Source: Halostella limicola
GTDB taxonomy: Archaea > Halobacteriota > Halobacteria > Halobacteriales > Natronoarchaeaceae
Length of the DNA: 64,000 nucleotides
Direction of reading: 5' to 3'
Assembly: GCF_003675875.1 (NCBI RefSeq)
Contig: NZ_RCDI01000002.1
Coordinates: 1,012,644 to 1,076,643 of the forward strand
Positions 16,595 through 25,754 of this stretch are shown here, piece by piece. The translations under genes were made by a program, and so were the position numbers. The notes beneath the pieces are model-generated. The model made no database searches and was not told the origin of the DNA. It worked only from the letters and a program-made list of their open reading frames with translations. Numbering within the stretch: position 1 is the first letter of the stretch; each line of letters begins with the position of its first letter.

Positions 16595-18271
16595 TTACGC
16601 CCGGCGGCCGATCAGCACCGCGGCGACCAGCGCGACGAGCGCCGCGCCGACGCCGAAGCCGGGCATGTCCTCGGCGGACTCGCCGTCGTCGGTGTCGTTA
16701 CCGTCTACGTCGGTCGATTCTCCGTCCGTCGTCTCGCCGTCGGACGACTCGCCGCCGTCGCCGGCGGACCAGTCGGACTCGCTCACGTCGGGCGCGGCGC
16801 CGTGAACGGCGCTCAGGTCGTCGAGCGTCGGCGCGTTCACGACGACGACGCGGTCGCCGCGCTGCTCGACGTAGAAGGCGTCGTCGAACTCCCCGTCGTC
16901 CGGGATCCGGTAGACGCCCTCGTAGCCCTCGACGGACTCCGCGCCGCGGTACTCCAGCAGCTCGCGGTAGCCGGTGGCGAACTGCTCGGCGTCGGCCTCA
17001 GAGTCCCAGACGGAGGCCCAAACGTAGCCGGTCTCGTTCGTCTCCGCGGAGTCGTCGGCGACGTACGGCACGAGCCGGTCGCCGTCCCAGCCTTCCGTGT
17101 ACCGGTGGGTGTAGTTCAGCGGGTCGATGGGGTCGAGCTCCTGCGAGCCGTCCTGGAAGTTGAAGAACGAGCGCGCGTCGATGAGCTGATCGCGCTGGTT
17201 GGACTCGTAGTACGGGTACATGAACATCGTGAACATGCCCGCCTCACCGAACGAGGCGTAGTCGATGCTCCCGTTCAGTTCGAGGACGCCCCACTCGTCG
17301 GAGCTCCGGTCCTCGACGGTGACGTTCGTCGGCGAGTCCTCCAGATACCGGTCTGGGTAGATGACCTGCTCGGTGCTCTCCGGCGTCGCGTCGTACACCT
17401 CGTTGACGGCCTCCCAGCCGCCCTGCTCGTAGCGGTGCTGGACGAACGCGGCGCCGTCGCTGTAGGGCTGGTAGGAGACGAGATACAGGCCGAAGTTCGC
17501 CAGTTCGCCGCCCTGTTGACCGGAGCGGCTGTCGAGGCAGTCCCACTCCTCGCCGCAGCGCTGCTCGTAGCGGTACTCGACGAAGCTCGCGTCGCCCTCG
17601 ATGAGGCCGCTGTTGGCGTTGCTCCCGTCGGTGGTGTTCGCGCGGATGGACGAGAGGTTGTACTGCTGGTCCTGGAGCGCGTGGTGGAGTTCGTGTCCGA
17701 GCGTCAGTTCGCCCTCCAGTCGCGGGGAGGTCTGGTTCTCGGAGACGATGACCATGCGGTCCTCTTCGGGGCTGTAGAAGCCGAGCACGCTCGACCCGAA
17801 GTTCGCCGACTGTACCTCGACCGCGTCGGTGCTCTCGTTGACGAAGAACGTCGCCTCCCACTTCACGTTCTGGTGGAGGCGCTCGTCCGCGGTCATGTTC
17901 CGGAACCGCTCCATGGAGACGTTCCGGTACTCGTCGCGGGAGATCACCTCGATGGGAACGTCTTCCTGAAACTCCAGGTCGCGGATCTCCTCGACGCGAG
18001 CCATCGACCTGTTGACGACCTTCCGCCGCTCGCTCTCGTTCAGGCCGTCGCTGCGGTCGACGTCGACGCTCTCGTTGTGCCAGTAGCCGTTCTCCCAGCC
18101 GATCACGTCCTCGTCGGGGTCGGCGGGGGCGGTGTCGTTGTCCTCCTGATCGAGCGCCGGCGACGCGTCCGCGGTCGCCGTCGTCGGCTCGGGCGACGCG
18201 GCGGCCGCGGCGGGGGTCGCGGCCGACGCGACCAGCAGGCCGGTGATCAGTAGGGTGATGATAGTTCGCAT
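16595..18271 (-). CDS. Hvo_1808-family surface protein with PGF-CTERM anchor
   Basis: This 558-residue paralogue of the next gene begins with a Sec-type signal (MRTIITLLITGLLVASAATPA) and the family signature IGWENGYWHNESV. GHELHHALQDQQ (near residue 190) carries an HExxH zinc motif, followed by EGDASFVEYRYEQRC. The C-terminus has a Ser/Thr/Asp-rich linker and then MPGFGVGAALVALVAAVLIG plus two arginines, a PGF-CTERM signal processed by archaeosortase A and replaced by a lipid anchor. The start is the ATG at 18271; the open frame before it lacks signal character. The pair differ in anchor: lipobox in one, PGF-CTERM in the other. Confidence 0.88.
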   Translation of the reverse strand: MRTIITLLITGLLVASAATPAAAAASPEPTTATADASPALDQEDNDTAPADPDEDVIGWENGYWHNESVDVDRSDGLNESERRKVVNRSMARVEEIRDLEFQEDVPIEVISRDEYRNVSMERFRNMTADERLHQNVKWEATFFVNESTDAVEVQSANFGSSVLGFYSPEEDRMVIVSENQTSPRLEGELTLGHELHHALQDQQYNLSSIRANTTDGSNANSGLIEGDASFVEYRYEQRCGEEWDCLDSRSGQQGGELANFGLYLVSYQPYSDGAAFVQHRYEQGGWEAVNEVYDATPESTEQVIYPDRYLEDSPTNVTVEDRSSDEWGVLELNGSIDYASFGEAGMFTMFMYPYYESNQRDQLIDARSFFNFQDGSQELDPIDPLNYTHRYTEGWDGDRLVPYVADDSAETNETGYVWASVWDSEADAEQFATGYRELLEYRGAESVEGYEGVYRIPDDGEFDDAFYVEQRGDRVVVVNAPTLDDLSAVHGAAPDVSESDWSAGDGGESSDGETTDGESTDVDGNDTDDGESAEDMPGFGVGAALVALVAAVLIGRRA

Positions 18272-18380
18272 GCGGTAATTAGGGGTTTTCGCCGACGTGT
18301 AAAAAAGATTGGAAACCTGATCCCACCGGGGACAGGTTGGCGACGTAACCGTTTTTGAGCGCCCGCGAGTAGCGTCGGAC

Positions 18381-18953
18381 ATGGAACTCGATCCGGACAC
18401 CACCGCGATAGTCGTGGTAGACATGCAGAACGGCTTCGCGCACCCGGACGGGAGTCTCTACGCCCCCGCGAGCGAGGAGGCGATCGAACCGATCGGCGAA
18501 CTTGTCCGGCGCGGCAGCGAGGCCGGCGCGACGGTCGTGTTCACCCGCGACGTCCACCCGCCGGAACAGTTCGAGGACGCCCACTACTACGACGAGTTCG
18601 AGCGCTGGGGCGAGCACGTCGTCGAGGGGTCCTGGGAGGCCGAGATCGTCGAGGACCTCCCTACCGAGACGGCCGACCACGTCGTCGAGAAGCACACCTA
18701 CGACGCGTTCTACGAGACGGAGCTCGACGGGTGGCTGTCGGCCCGCGGGATAGACGATCTGGTGATCTGCGGGACGCTGGCGAACGTCTGCGTCCTCCAC
18801 ACCGCCGGCAGCGCCGGGCTTCGGGACTACCGGCCGGTCCTCGCCGAGGACGCCGTCGGGTTCATCGAGGAGGACCACCGGGCGTACGCGCTGGACCACG
18901 CCGACTGGCTGTTCGGCGAGGTCGCGGAGCGCGACGAGATCGAGTTCGCCTGA
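18381..18953 (+). CDS. isochorismatase-family cysteine hydrolase, probable nicotinamidase
   Basis: The 190-residue protein has the nicotinamidase/isochorismatase catalytic triad: D14 in VVVDMQNGF, K104 in VVEKHTYDAF, and C137 in GTLANVCVLHT. A metal site typical of nicotinamidases is suggested by D57 and H59 in FTRDVHPP and a later His near residue 68. It would convert nicotinamide to nicotinate, feeding the nicotinate phosphoribosyltransferase encoded at 14.1-15.2 kb. Its stop codon directly abuts the end of the convergent sensor-kinase gene. Confidence 0.85.
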   Translation: MELDPDTTAIVVVDMQNGFAHPDGSLYAPASEEAIEPIGELVRRGSEAGATVVFTRDVHPPEQFEDAHYYDEFERWGEHVVEGSWEAEIVEDLPTETADHVVEKHTYDAFYETELDGWLSARGIDDLVICGTLANVCVLHTAGSAGLRDYRPVLAEDAVGFIEEDHRAYALDHADWLFGEVAERDEIEFA

Positions 18954-21326
18954 TCACTCGACGGCGACGCCGGTGATCTCGAAGCGAGCGCCGCCGGAGA
19001 GGTCCCGACCGTCCCCGCCGGCCGAAGGCTCGTCGCCCCCGTCGGCGTCCGCGATCCGCACCGACCAGCCGTGCGCCTCCGCGATCTCGCGGACGATGGC
19101 GAGGCCGAATCCCGTCCCATCGCTCGTCGAGGAGTACCCCCACTCGTAGACCGCGTCCCGCTCCGACGGCGGGATCCCCGGCCCGTCGTCCTCGACGTAG
19201 AACCCGACAGGGGAGCTTCGGTCCGCCGAGGACCGTGAATCGACGGCCCGCTTGCCCGATAGCACGCCAACGGTGACCGAAAGCTCGGCGGCGGCGGCGC
19301 TCGCGCCGTCACCGACGGCCCCCTCCGCCGCCGCGTCGTCCGAGAGTGGCCCGTCTGCGGTCCCCCGGCTCGTCGCGTCGTCCGCCGCGGATCGGTAGAA
19401 CGTGTCCTCACCGATGGCCTCGGCGGTCTCTTCCGGCGCGCCGTGCTCCACCGAGTTGCGAAACAGGTTCTCGAACAGCTGCAGGAGGCGGCGGCGGTCA
19501 GCCCGGACGGCAGCGTCGCCCCGGACGTCGAGGCGGGCGCCGCCGGTGTCGACGTTCTCCCACGCTTCCGCGGCCGCGTCGGACAGCGACACCGCCGCCG
19601 GATCGGTGACGACGCGTCCCGACCGGGCGAGTTCGAGGAGGTCGTCGGTCAGGCGTTCCATCCGGTCTATCGCGTCCGCCACCTGGTCGAGCGCGTCGAC
19701 GTCGCCCTCTTCGCGAGCCAGTTCCAGGTAGCCGTCGGCGACGGAGATCGGGTTACGGAGGTCGTGGCTGACGACGCTCGCGAACTCGTCCAGTTGTTCG
19801 TTCTGGCGCGCCAGTTCGCGCTCGCGCTCCCGGAGCTCCGCCTCGCGCTCGGCCCGGGTCAGCGCCGCCGCGGCGTTGTCGGCCAGCACCGACGTCAGCC
19901 GGACGAGCGCGTCGTCGGGCTCGAACGGCTCGGTCGACGCGGCGCCCAGCGTGCCGCGGTCACCGAGGGGGAACACCGCCACGCCACGGACCGGCGTCTC
20001 GTCGTCGCGGAGGGCGTTCGTCTCCCGAACGTCGCCGTACACGATCGGTTCGCCCGTCTCGAACACCGATCCCTGTAACCCCTCGCCGACGTCGAAGGCG
20101 GGGACGGGGTCGTACAGATCGAGCACCGCGTCGGTGTACGCGGCGGGACGCAGTTCGCCGTCCTCGGCCAGATGGATCGCCGCGTATTCGAGGTCGAGGA
20201 CGTCGCGGACCGCGTCGACGGTGTGCTCGGCGACGGCGTCGGGCGTCTCCGCCCGCATCAGGTCGCGGCTTGCCGACTGTATCGCCTCTAGCGACTGCTC
20301 CCGTTTCCGCCGCCGCGTAACGTCGCGGAGGATGACGACGGCGCCCTGCCCGTCGTCCAGCGGCGTCACCAGCGGTTCGAAGTACCGCACGCCCCCGCCG
20401 GAATCGAACGCGACCACCTCGTTCGTCGTGGCCGCGTCGACGTCGACGGCGGCGGCCACTTCGGGGAACGCCTCGAGAAACTGCCGACCGAGCGGGGCGG
20501 TGAGGGCCGACAGATCGCGCGCCGCGGGGTTGACGTCGACGACGTGCTCGCCGCCGTCGACGGCGACTACCGGATCGTCCATCCGGTCGACGACCGCCGA
20601 GCGGGCGACGGGCGAGAGGTCGAACAACCGGTAGTCGTACAGCGCCCAGAACACCACGACGCCGTTGACGACGAAGCCGAACGGCGTCAGGTCGAGGTGC
20701 GGCACCGGCGAGACGCCGAGGTGGTACGAGGCGTTGGCGACGCAGGGCGCGACCGACGCCCCGAGGACGAGCAGTGACTGCTTCCGATAGAGCCCGGACG
20801 ACCGGACGGCGACCCCCGCGATGAGGATCATACCGGCGGTGACGAAGAGGTAGCTTGCGGCGACACTCACCCACCAGCCGACGCCGTACTCGACGACAAG
20901 AAGCCGAAACGGTCCCTCGGTGACCAGCGCGGCGTCCGACCAGAACTGCCCGTGGATCGGGTTAGTGAACGAGAGCGTTGCGGTGACAGTCGCCGGGAGG
21001 GCGACCGCGGCGACGACGAGCGGGGATATCCGATCCTCGTAGTCCGCGTACTCCAGAGCGAACAGCGTCCACAGTGCCGGGACGAACGCGATGACGGCTG
21101 ATCGCCACCGGAACCACGAGAGCGCGGCCGCCAGGTCCGTCGCCGTGATTTCGGCCGCGAACCCGAGGAGCCACAGCGCGTTCACGGCCATCATCGCGGC
21201 GAAGTAGCGGCCACCCCGGCGTTCGCGACGCTTCCAGGTGACCGCCGCGAGACCACCCGCCAAGAGCGTCGCGGCGAGAGTGCCCGCCAGAAGAGCGGCC
21301 ACCGCGGGAGAGTAAACTACCAGCAA
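18954..21326 (-). CDS. membrane sensor histidine kinase (7TM, PAS, GAF, HisKA, HATPase)
   Basis: This 790-residue kinase opens with seven hydrophobic segments of the histidine-kinase N-terminal 7TM type (residues 1-220), then a PAS domain (about 235-350), a GAF domain (about 360-500) and the kinase core. The phosphorylated histidine is H521 in SHDLRNPIS. The N box NLFRNSVEHG (near 619) and the G1 box FYVEDDGPGI (near 708) are separated by about 80 extra residues of Ala/Ser/Asp-rich sequence with the segment ELSVTVGVL. GTGFGLAIVREIAEAHG is the G2 box. No response regulator is adjacent, so the partner is unknown. Confidence 0.9.
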   Translation of the reverse strand: MLVVYSPAVAALLAGTLAATLLAGGLAAVTWKRRERRGGRYFAAMMAVNALWLLGFAAEITATDLAAALSWFRWRSAVIAFVPALWTLFALEYADYEDRISPLVVAAVALPATVTATLSFTNPIHGQFWSDAALVTEGPFRLLVVEYGVGWWVSVAASYLFVTAGMILIAGVAVRSSGLYRKQSLLVLGASVAPCVANASYHLGVSPVPHLDLTPFGFVVNGVVVFWALYDYRLFDLSPVARSAVVDRMDDPVVAVDGGEHVVDVNPAARDLSALTAPLGRQFLEAFPEVAAAVDVDAATTNEVVAFDSGGGVRYFEPLVTPLDDGQGAVVILRDVTRRRKREQSLEAIQSASRDLMRAETPDAVAEHTVDAVRDVLDLEYAAIHLAEDGELRPAAYTDAVLDLYDPVPAFDVGEGLQGSVFETGEPIVYGDVRETNALRDDETPVRGVAVFPLGDRGTLGAASTEPFEPDDALVRLTSVLADNAAAALTRAEREAELRERERELARQNEQLDEFASVVSHDLRNPISVADGYLELAREEGDVDALDQVADAIDRMERLTDDLLELARSGRVVTDPAAVSLSDAAAEAWENVDTGGARLDVRGDAAVRADRRRLLQLFENLFRNSVEHGAPEETAEAIGEDTFYRSAADDATSRGTADGPLSDDAAAEGAVGDGASAAAAELSVTVGVLSGKRAVDSRSSADRSSPVGFYVEDDGPGIPPSERDAVYEWGYSSTSDGTGFGLAIVREIAEAHGWSVRIADADGGDEPSAGGDGRDLSGGARFEITGVAVE

Positions 21327-21376
21327 TATGAGGCAAACCAGACGCTCTCACCCTATAGCGATAACGGCCGCTCCGT

Positions 21377-22237
21377 TCAGCGCCGGATCGCGACGGTCAC
21401 GCGCTCGCCCTCGGGAAACGATGCGTCGGGACAGATCAGCTTCGCGCCGAACCCCGCGTCCCGCGCGAGAAACAGCGAGAGGCCGGTGATCGGCTCGCCG
21501 TTCGCCAGCACGGTGACGTCGTCCCAGGTGACGGTCCGTCCGTTCGCGACGCCGACGCGCGAACCGAGCAGCGCAACGTCTCGCTCGTCATCGGGCGGAC
21601 TACCGCGGTTCGCGGCCAGCAGTCCGCCGCCCGCGTAGTGCGGGAGACCGCCGTCGAGGACCCGGGCGTCGTCTCCCGCCGGCCCGACTGCGTCCGCAGC
21701 GATGCCGGCGAAGTACGCGCCGGGGTCGGGGTGGCGGGGCGCGTCGAGCACCGCGTACGTCTCGCCGGTCCCGACGACGGTACCGGTGCCGTCCCACGGG
21801 AGCGCGCGGAGGTCGGCGTCGACCTCGATCCGGAGTGACCCCGACGCCCGGTACGGGTTCGCGTCCGGGTCGCGGAAGCCGAGGTGGACGTGGTTGTCGA
21901 CCCACGGCGCGAAAAAGCCCGAGCGCACCATCTCGCCCAGCGAGTCGCCGACCGCTACCTCATCGCCGGCCGAGACTGCGGGGTGGACGTGGAGGACGCG
22001 GGCGATCCGGTCCCCGCAGTCGATCAGGATCAGGTGGTCGTGCTCGACGGCGTAGGGTTTCTCGGGCGCGGTGACGGTCCGGGTGTCGATCACCTCGCCG
22101 GCGACGGGGCTCGGCGCGTCGTTCGACTCGGGGTAGAGGTCGATCGCGCATCCCTCGTCGTGGGCGTCGTACGGCGAGTTGTACAGCGAGAACCGCGGGT
22201 ACCGCTCGACGACGGACTCCGGCAGCGTGACGGCCAT
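21377..22237 (-). CDS. M23-peptidase-like (LytM fold) domain protein
   Basis: The 286-residue protein has the metal-ligand pattern of M23/LytM peptidases in its N-terminal half: YDAHDEGCAIDLYP (HxxxD near residues 26-33), VLHVHPAVSAGDEVAVGDSLG and DNHVHLGFRDP. The C-terminal half is beta-rich and unassigned. There is no signal peptide, so it would act in the cytoplasm, which is unusual for M23 enzymes; haloarchaea lack murein. It may be a degenerate carrier-type fold rather than a peptidase. It is divergent from the lipoate ligase-like gene. Confidence 0.62.
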   Translation of the reverse strand: MAVTLPESVVERYPRFSLYNSPYDAHDEGCAIDLYPESNDAPSPVAGEVIDTRTVTAPEKPYAVEHDHLILIDCGDRIARVLHVHPAVSAGDEVAVGDSLGEMVRSGFFAPWVDNHVHLGFRDPDANPYRASGSLRIEVDADLRALPWDGTGTVVGTGETYAVLDAPRHPDPGAYFAGIAADAVGPAGDDARVLDGGLPHYAGGGLLAANRGSPPDDERDVALLGSRVGVANGRTVTWDDVTVLANGEPITGLSLFLARDAGFGAKLICPDASFPEGERVTVAIRR

Positions 22238-22289
22238 CGCTCTCGCCTTCGGTCCGAGGCGTTTAGTCGCCTCGGGTTCACGCCCCGGT

Positions 22290-22967
22290 ATGCGCGTACT
22301 CCGGGGCCGCGCGGCGTCGATCGACGCCGACCGCGAGGTGACGGCCGAGATGCTTTCCGCAGTCGGAGAGGACGGCGACGCCGCGGTCCGCGTCTGGACG
22401 CCCCACCGGCAGGTCGCCTTCGGCCGCCGCGACGCCCGCGAGGACGGGTACGAGGCAGCCCGCGAGGCGGCCAGCGACCGCGGGTTCCCGCCGGTCGAGC
22501 GCAGCGTCGGCGGCCGCGCCGTCGCGTACGCCGGGACGACGCTGGCGTTCGCGCTCGCGGAACCGATCGACGACCTGCGCGAGGGCCTCGACGAGCGCTA
22601 CGAGCGCGCGACGACGGCCGTCGAGCGCGCGCTCCGCGAGGTCGGCGTCGAGACCGAACGCGGCGAACCCGACGACTCGTTCTGCCCCGGTACTCACTCC
22701 CTGCAGCGCGACGGGAAGATCGTCGGCATCGCCCAGCGCGTCCGGCAGGACGCCGCGCTCACTGCCGGCGTGGCGATCGTCGACGCACGCGACGAGATCG
22801 CCGCCGTCCTCGACGACGTGTACGATGCGCTCGGCGTCCCGTTCGACCCCGACTCCGTGGGCAGCGTGGCCACCGCTGGCGGCACCGGCGACCCCGAAGC
22901 GGTCCAGCGAGCGATAGAGCGGGCGTTCGTCGGCGACGCCGACGCGGCCGTCGAGCGCGTGGACTGA
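22290..22967 (+). CDS. lipoate--protein ligase A family protein
   Basis: This 225-residue protein has the biotin/lipoate ligase fold. RSVGGRAVAYAGTTLAFAL matches the family RxxGGxxVxH-type loop and FCPGTHSLQRDGKIVGIAQR carries the lysine (GKIVGIAQR) that contacts the lipoyl-adenylate phosphate. It would attach lipoate or octanoate to the E2 or GcvH proteins. Start at 22290 is chosen because homology begins at MRVLRGRA. No lipoylated-protein gene is nearby. Octanoyltransferase is an alternative activity. Confidence 0.82.
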   Translation: MRVLRGRAASIDADREVTAEMLSAVGEDGDAAVRVWTPHRQVAFGRRDAREDGYEAAREAASDRGFPPVERSVGGRAVAYAGTTLAFALAEPIDDLREGLDERYERATTAVERALREVGVETERGEPDDSFCPGTHSLQRDGKIVGIAQRVRQDAALTAGVAIVDARDEIAAVLDDVYDALGVPFDPDSVGSVATAGGTGDPEAVQRAIERAFVGDADAAVERVD

Positions 22968-23002
22968 TCGGGGCACTTACGCCCGGATCGCGTCGAGTGA
23001 GC

Positions 23003-23083
23003 GTACTGTCGGTCGTAACTGTTTACGCGGATTCGCCGCAACGTACCGGAGAACCCTTTTCTCTGACGTACGACCGACAGTAC
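23003..23083. repeat. perfect 15-bp inverted repeat bracketing the dihydroorotase promoter
   Basis: GTACTGTCGGTCGTA (23003-23017) and its exact reverse complement TACGACCGACAGTAC (23069-23083) are separated by 51 bases. The right arm ends on the base before the ATG of the dihydroorotase gene. The intervening DNA includes TGTTTACGC (23019-23027), a possible TATA region. The arrangement suggests a paired operator or, if both arms are transcribed, a stem that would bury the start codon. Confidence 0.6.
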
Positions 23084-24349
23084 ATGCTCATCGGCGATGC
23101 GACCCTGCCTGACGGTCGCGAGCGAGACGTACGCATCGAGGACGGGACCATCGCGGCGGTCGGCGACGACCTCGGCGATCCGGACGTGGACGCGACCGGA
23201 AAGCGGCTGTTCCCTGGCGCGATCGACGTTCACGTCCACTTCCGCCAGCCCGGCTTCCCGCACAAGGAGACGTGGGAGACTGGCAGTCGGAGCGCCGCCG
23301 CGGGCGGCGTGACGACGGTTGTCGACCAACCCAACACCGACCCGCCGACGGTTACGGGCGAGGCGTTCGACGAGAAGGCGGCCCTCGCCGAGGCGTCGCT
23401 CGTCGACTACGGCGTCAACGGGGGCGTCACGCCGGACTGGGACCCCGACGCGCTGTTCGAGCGACCGCTGTTCGCGCTCGGCGAGGTGTTTCTCGCGGAC
23501 TCGACCGGCGACATGGGGATCGACGCCGACCGCTTCGCCGACGCTGTCGTGCGGGCGGGCGCGGAGAACGTGACCGTGACCGTCCACGCAGAGGACGCGA
23601 CGCTCTTCGACGAGGGAGCGAGAGAGCGCGACGACGCGGACGCGTGGAGCGCCTACCGGACCGCCGAGGCCGAGGCCGCGGCGGTTGAGCGCGCCGTCGA
23701 GGTCGGCGCGGACGCTGACGCCGCCCTGCACATCGCCCACACCAGCACGCCGGAGGGGATCGACGCGGCGAGCGACGCCGGCGTCACCTGCGAGGTGACG
23801 CCTCACCACCTCTTCCTCTCCCGCGAGGACCTGCCGGACCTCGGGACCTTCGGTCGGATGAACCCGCCGCTCCGGAGCGAAGCGCGCCGCGAGGCGGTGT
23901 ACGAGCGCGTCGCGGACGGCACCGTCGACGTGATAGCGACTGACCACGCGCCTCACACGCGCGCGGAGAAGGACGCGAGCGTCTGGGACGCCCCCAGCGG
24001 CGTCCCCGGCGTCGAGACGATGCTCCCGCTCCTGCTGGAGGAGGCGCGACAGGGACGCCTCTCCTACGAGCGAGTCCGCGATCTGGTCGCCGCGAACCCC
24101 GCCGCGATCTTCGACCTGCCGGCGAAGGGTCAGATCGAGGAGGGACGCGACGCCGACCTCGTCCTCTTCGACCCCGACGACGCCCGAGAGATCCGCGGCG
24201 AGGACCTCCACTCGAAGTGCGGGTGGACGCCGTTCGCGGGCCGGACCGGCGTGTTCCCGGAGCTGACGCTGGTTCGGGGCGAGGTCGTCTACGACGCGCG
24301 CGACGGCGAGTCGTTCGGCGACGCCGTCGGCGAGAACGTGCGCGAGTAG
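23084..24349 (+). CDS. pyrC: dihydroorotase (allantoinase/hydantoinase-type amidohydrolase)
   Basis: The 421-residue protein is a cyclic amidohydrolase that closes carbamoyl-aspartate to dihydroorotate in pyrimidine synthesis. Metal ligands are H50 and H52 in DVHVHFRQPGFPHKE, further ligands in VTVHAEDATL and LHIAHTSTPEG, and the catalytic Asp in IATDHAPHTRAEK. GVPGVETMLPLLL is a class signature. The frame continues upstream over unrelated sequence; the ATG at 23084 fits the family start. Allantoinase is a less likely alternative. Confidence 0.87.
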   Translation: MLIGDATLPDGRERDVRIEDGTIAAVGDDLGDPDVDATGKRLFPGAIDVHVHFRQPGFPHKETWETGSRSAAAGGVTTVVDQPNTDPPTVTGEAFDEKAALAEASLVDYGVNGGVTPDWDPDALFERPLFALGEVFLADSTGDMGIDADRFADAVVRAGAENVTVTVHAEDATLFDEGARERDDADAWSAYRTAEAEAAAVERAVEVGADADAALHIAHTSTPEGIDAASDAGVTCEVTPHHLFLSREDLPDLGTFGRMNPPLRSEARREAVYERVADGTVDVIATDHAPHTRAEKDASVWDAPSGVPGVETMLPLLLEEARQGRLSYERVRDLVAANPAAIFDLPAKGQIEEGRDADLVLFDPDDAREIRGEDLHSKCGWTPFAGRTGVFPELTLVRGEVVYDARDGESFGDAVGENVRE

Positions 24350-24457
24350 CGAGCAGGCGACGCTGGAGAACCCGCGGCGACGCGTCGCGCGACCGCTGAC
24401 CGCCGCGGGGCGGCGTTCAGATCACGACGGACGGTGGCCGCGGCTTCTCTGATAAAC

Positions 24458-24796
24458 CTACAGCCACGCCGTCGCCAGCGACGCCGCGAGCATCGCGCCG
24501 AGGCCGAACCCGGTAACTCTGCTCATCGCCCGCCGGGAGTCCGCTTCGGTCCAGTTCGATCCGGTCTCCATGTACCGCTGCATGTTCTCGATGCCGCGGC
24601 CGGCCATCACCGACCCCGACCAGCCGAGCAGCCCGACGCCGAAGGCGAGCGCGCCAAGCGCGAATGTCCGCTCGGTCGCCGTCCGCAGGCCGGCGTCGGC
24701 GGTGAAGGCGACGACGCCGACAGCGCCGAGACCGGCCCCGACCGCGCCGGCGACGACGAAGCGACGGGTCGCCGCGACGAGGCGGTCGGGCGCCAC
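24458..24796 (-). CDS. small membrane protein, last gene of the peptide-transporter cluster
   Basis: This 112-residue protein has four hydrophobic stretches (FVVAGAVGAGLGAVGVVAF; FALGALAFGVGLLGWSGSVMAG; a final GFGLGAMLAASLATAWL) and a soluble segment with NMQRYMETGSNWTEADSRRAMSR. It starts with GTG at 24796, one base after the permease stop, so it is probably co-translated with it. Proteins of this kind are seen in haloarchaea but I know no function for them. Confidence 0.7.
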   Translation of the reverse strand: MAPDRLVAATRRFVVAGAVGAGLGAVGVVAFTADAGLRTATERTFALGALAFGVGLLGWSGSVMAGRGIENMQRYMETGSNWTEADSRRAMSRVTGFGLGAMLAASLATAWL

Positions 24797-24797
24797 G

Positions 24798-25754
24798 TCA
24801 GTCGACCGCTTCCCGCATCCGCGGGTCCAGCGCGTCGCGCATGCCGTCGCCGAGGAGGTTGAACCCGAGGACGGTCACCGCGAGGAACAGTCCGGGGAAG
24901 AACGACCACCACCACTGCCCGGTGAGCAGGCCGTTGTCGACGCCGTTGGTCAGCATCAGCCCCCACGACGGGGTGCCGGCCTGCGCGCCGAAGCCCAGAA
25001 AGGAGAGGGCGGCGAGGTCGATGATCGCCAGCCCGAAGTTCAGCGTGCTCTGGACGGTGATGGGAGCGAGCGAGTTCGGCAACACGTGGCGGACGAGCAC
25101 GCGGGCGTCCCGCGCGCCGAGCGCCTGTGTGGCGTCGATGTACTCGTCCTCCAGCACTTTCAGCGCCGCGCCGCGGACGACGCGGGCGAACCGCGGCGTG
25201 TAGACGAGCGTCAGCGCGATGACCGCCTTCCAGAGTCCGACGCCGAAGATGGCCACCAGCGCGAGCGCCAGCAGCAGCGACGGGAACGCGAGCAGGACGT
25301 CCATCGTGCGCATGATGACGTTGTCCTGCCACCCGCCGTAGTACGCCGCGACGATGCCGAGGCCGACGCCGAGCACCGTCGAGGCGGTGACGATGATGGT
25401 GCCGTACTTTATCGCCAGCCAGGCCCCGTAGACGGTCCGGAGGAAGATGTTCCGCGCCTGGATGTCGGTGCCGAACGGGAACTGGCAGGAGCCGACGTTG
25501 CCGAGCGCGCCGAGGACGGTCGGGTCCCCGCAGGGGCCCGCGAGGCGCGGATTCGTCGAGAGCTGCGTCGTCGCGAGCGCCGCGGGATCGAGGAACAGAC
25601 GGGCGTAGACGGCCATCGCGACCATCGCGAGGATGATGCCGAGGCCGAAGACGGCGAGGCGATTCGACAGGAGTTCGGTGAGGAACGGCGAGGCCCGCAG
25701 CCGGTCCAGCAGGCTGCGACTCGCACGCTCCTCGGCGGCGGTTTCCGTGCTCAT
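24798..25754 (-). CDS. peptide ABC transporter permease (DppC/OppC type)
   Basis: This is a 318-residue inner-membrane permease of the dipeptide/oligopeptide/nickel family. An N-terminal cytoplasmic stretch precedes the first helix (FGLGIILAMVAMAVYARLF), and the C-terminal half holds the BPD_transp_1 domain with the EAA loop EYIDATQALGARDARVLVRHVLPN. An extracytoplasmic insert with two cysteines (GPCGDPTVLGALGNVGSC) is notable. Its ATG overlaps the stop of the DppB-type gene by 4 bp. Confidence 0.93.
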   Translation of the reverse strand: MSTETAAEERASRSLLDRLRASPFLTELLSNRLAVFGLGIILAMVAMAVYARLFLDPAALATTQLSTNPRLAGPCGDPTVLGALGNVGSCQFPFGTDIQARNIFLRTVYGAWLAIKYGTIIVTASTVLGVGLGIVAAYYGGWQDNVIMRTMDVLLAFPSLLLALALVAIFGVGLWKAVIALTLVYTPRFARVVRGAALKVLEDEYIDATQALGARDARVLVRHVLPNSLAPITVQSTLNFGLAIIDLAALSFLGFGAQAGTPSWGLMLTNGVDNGLLTGQWWWSFFPGLFLAVTVLGFNLLGDGMRDALDPRMREAVD

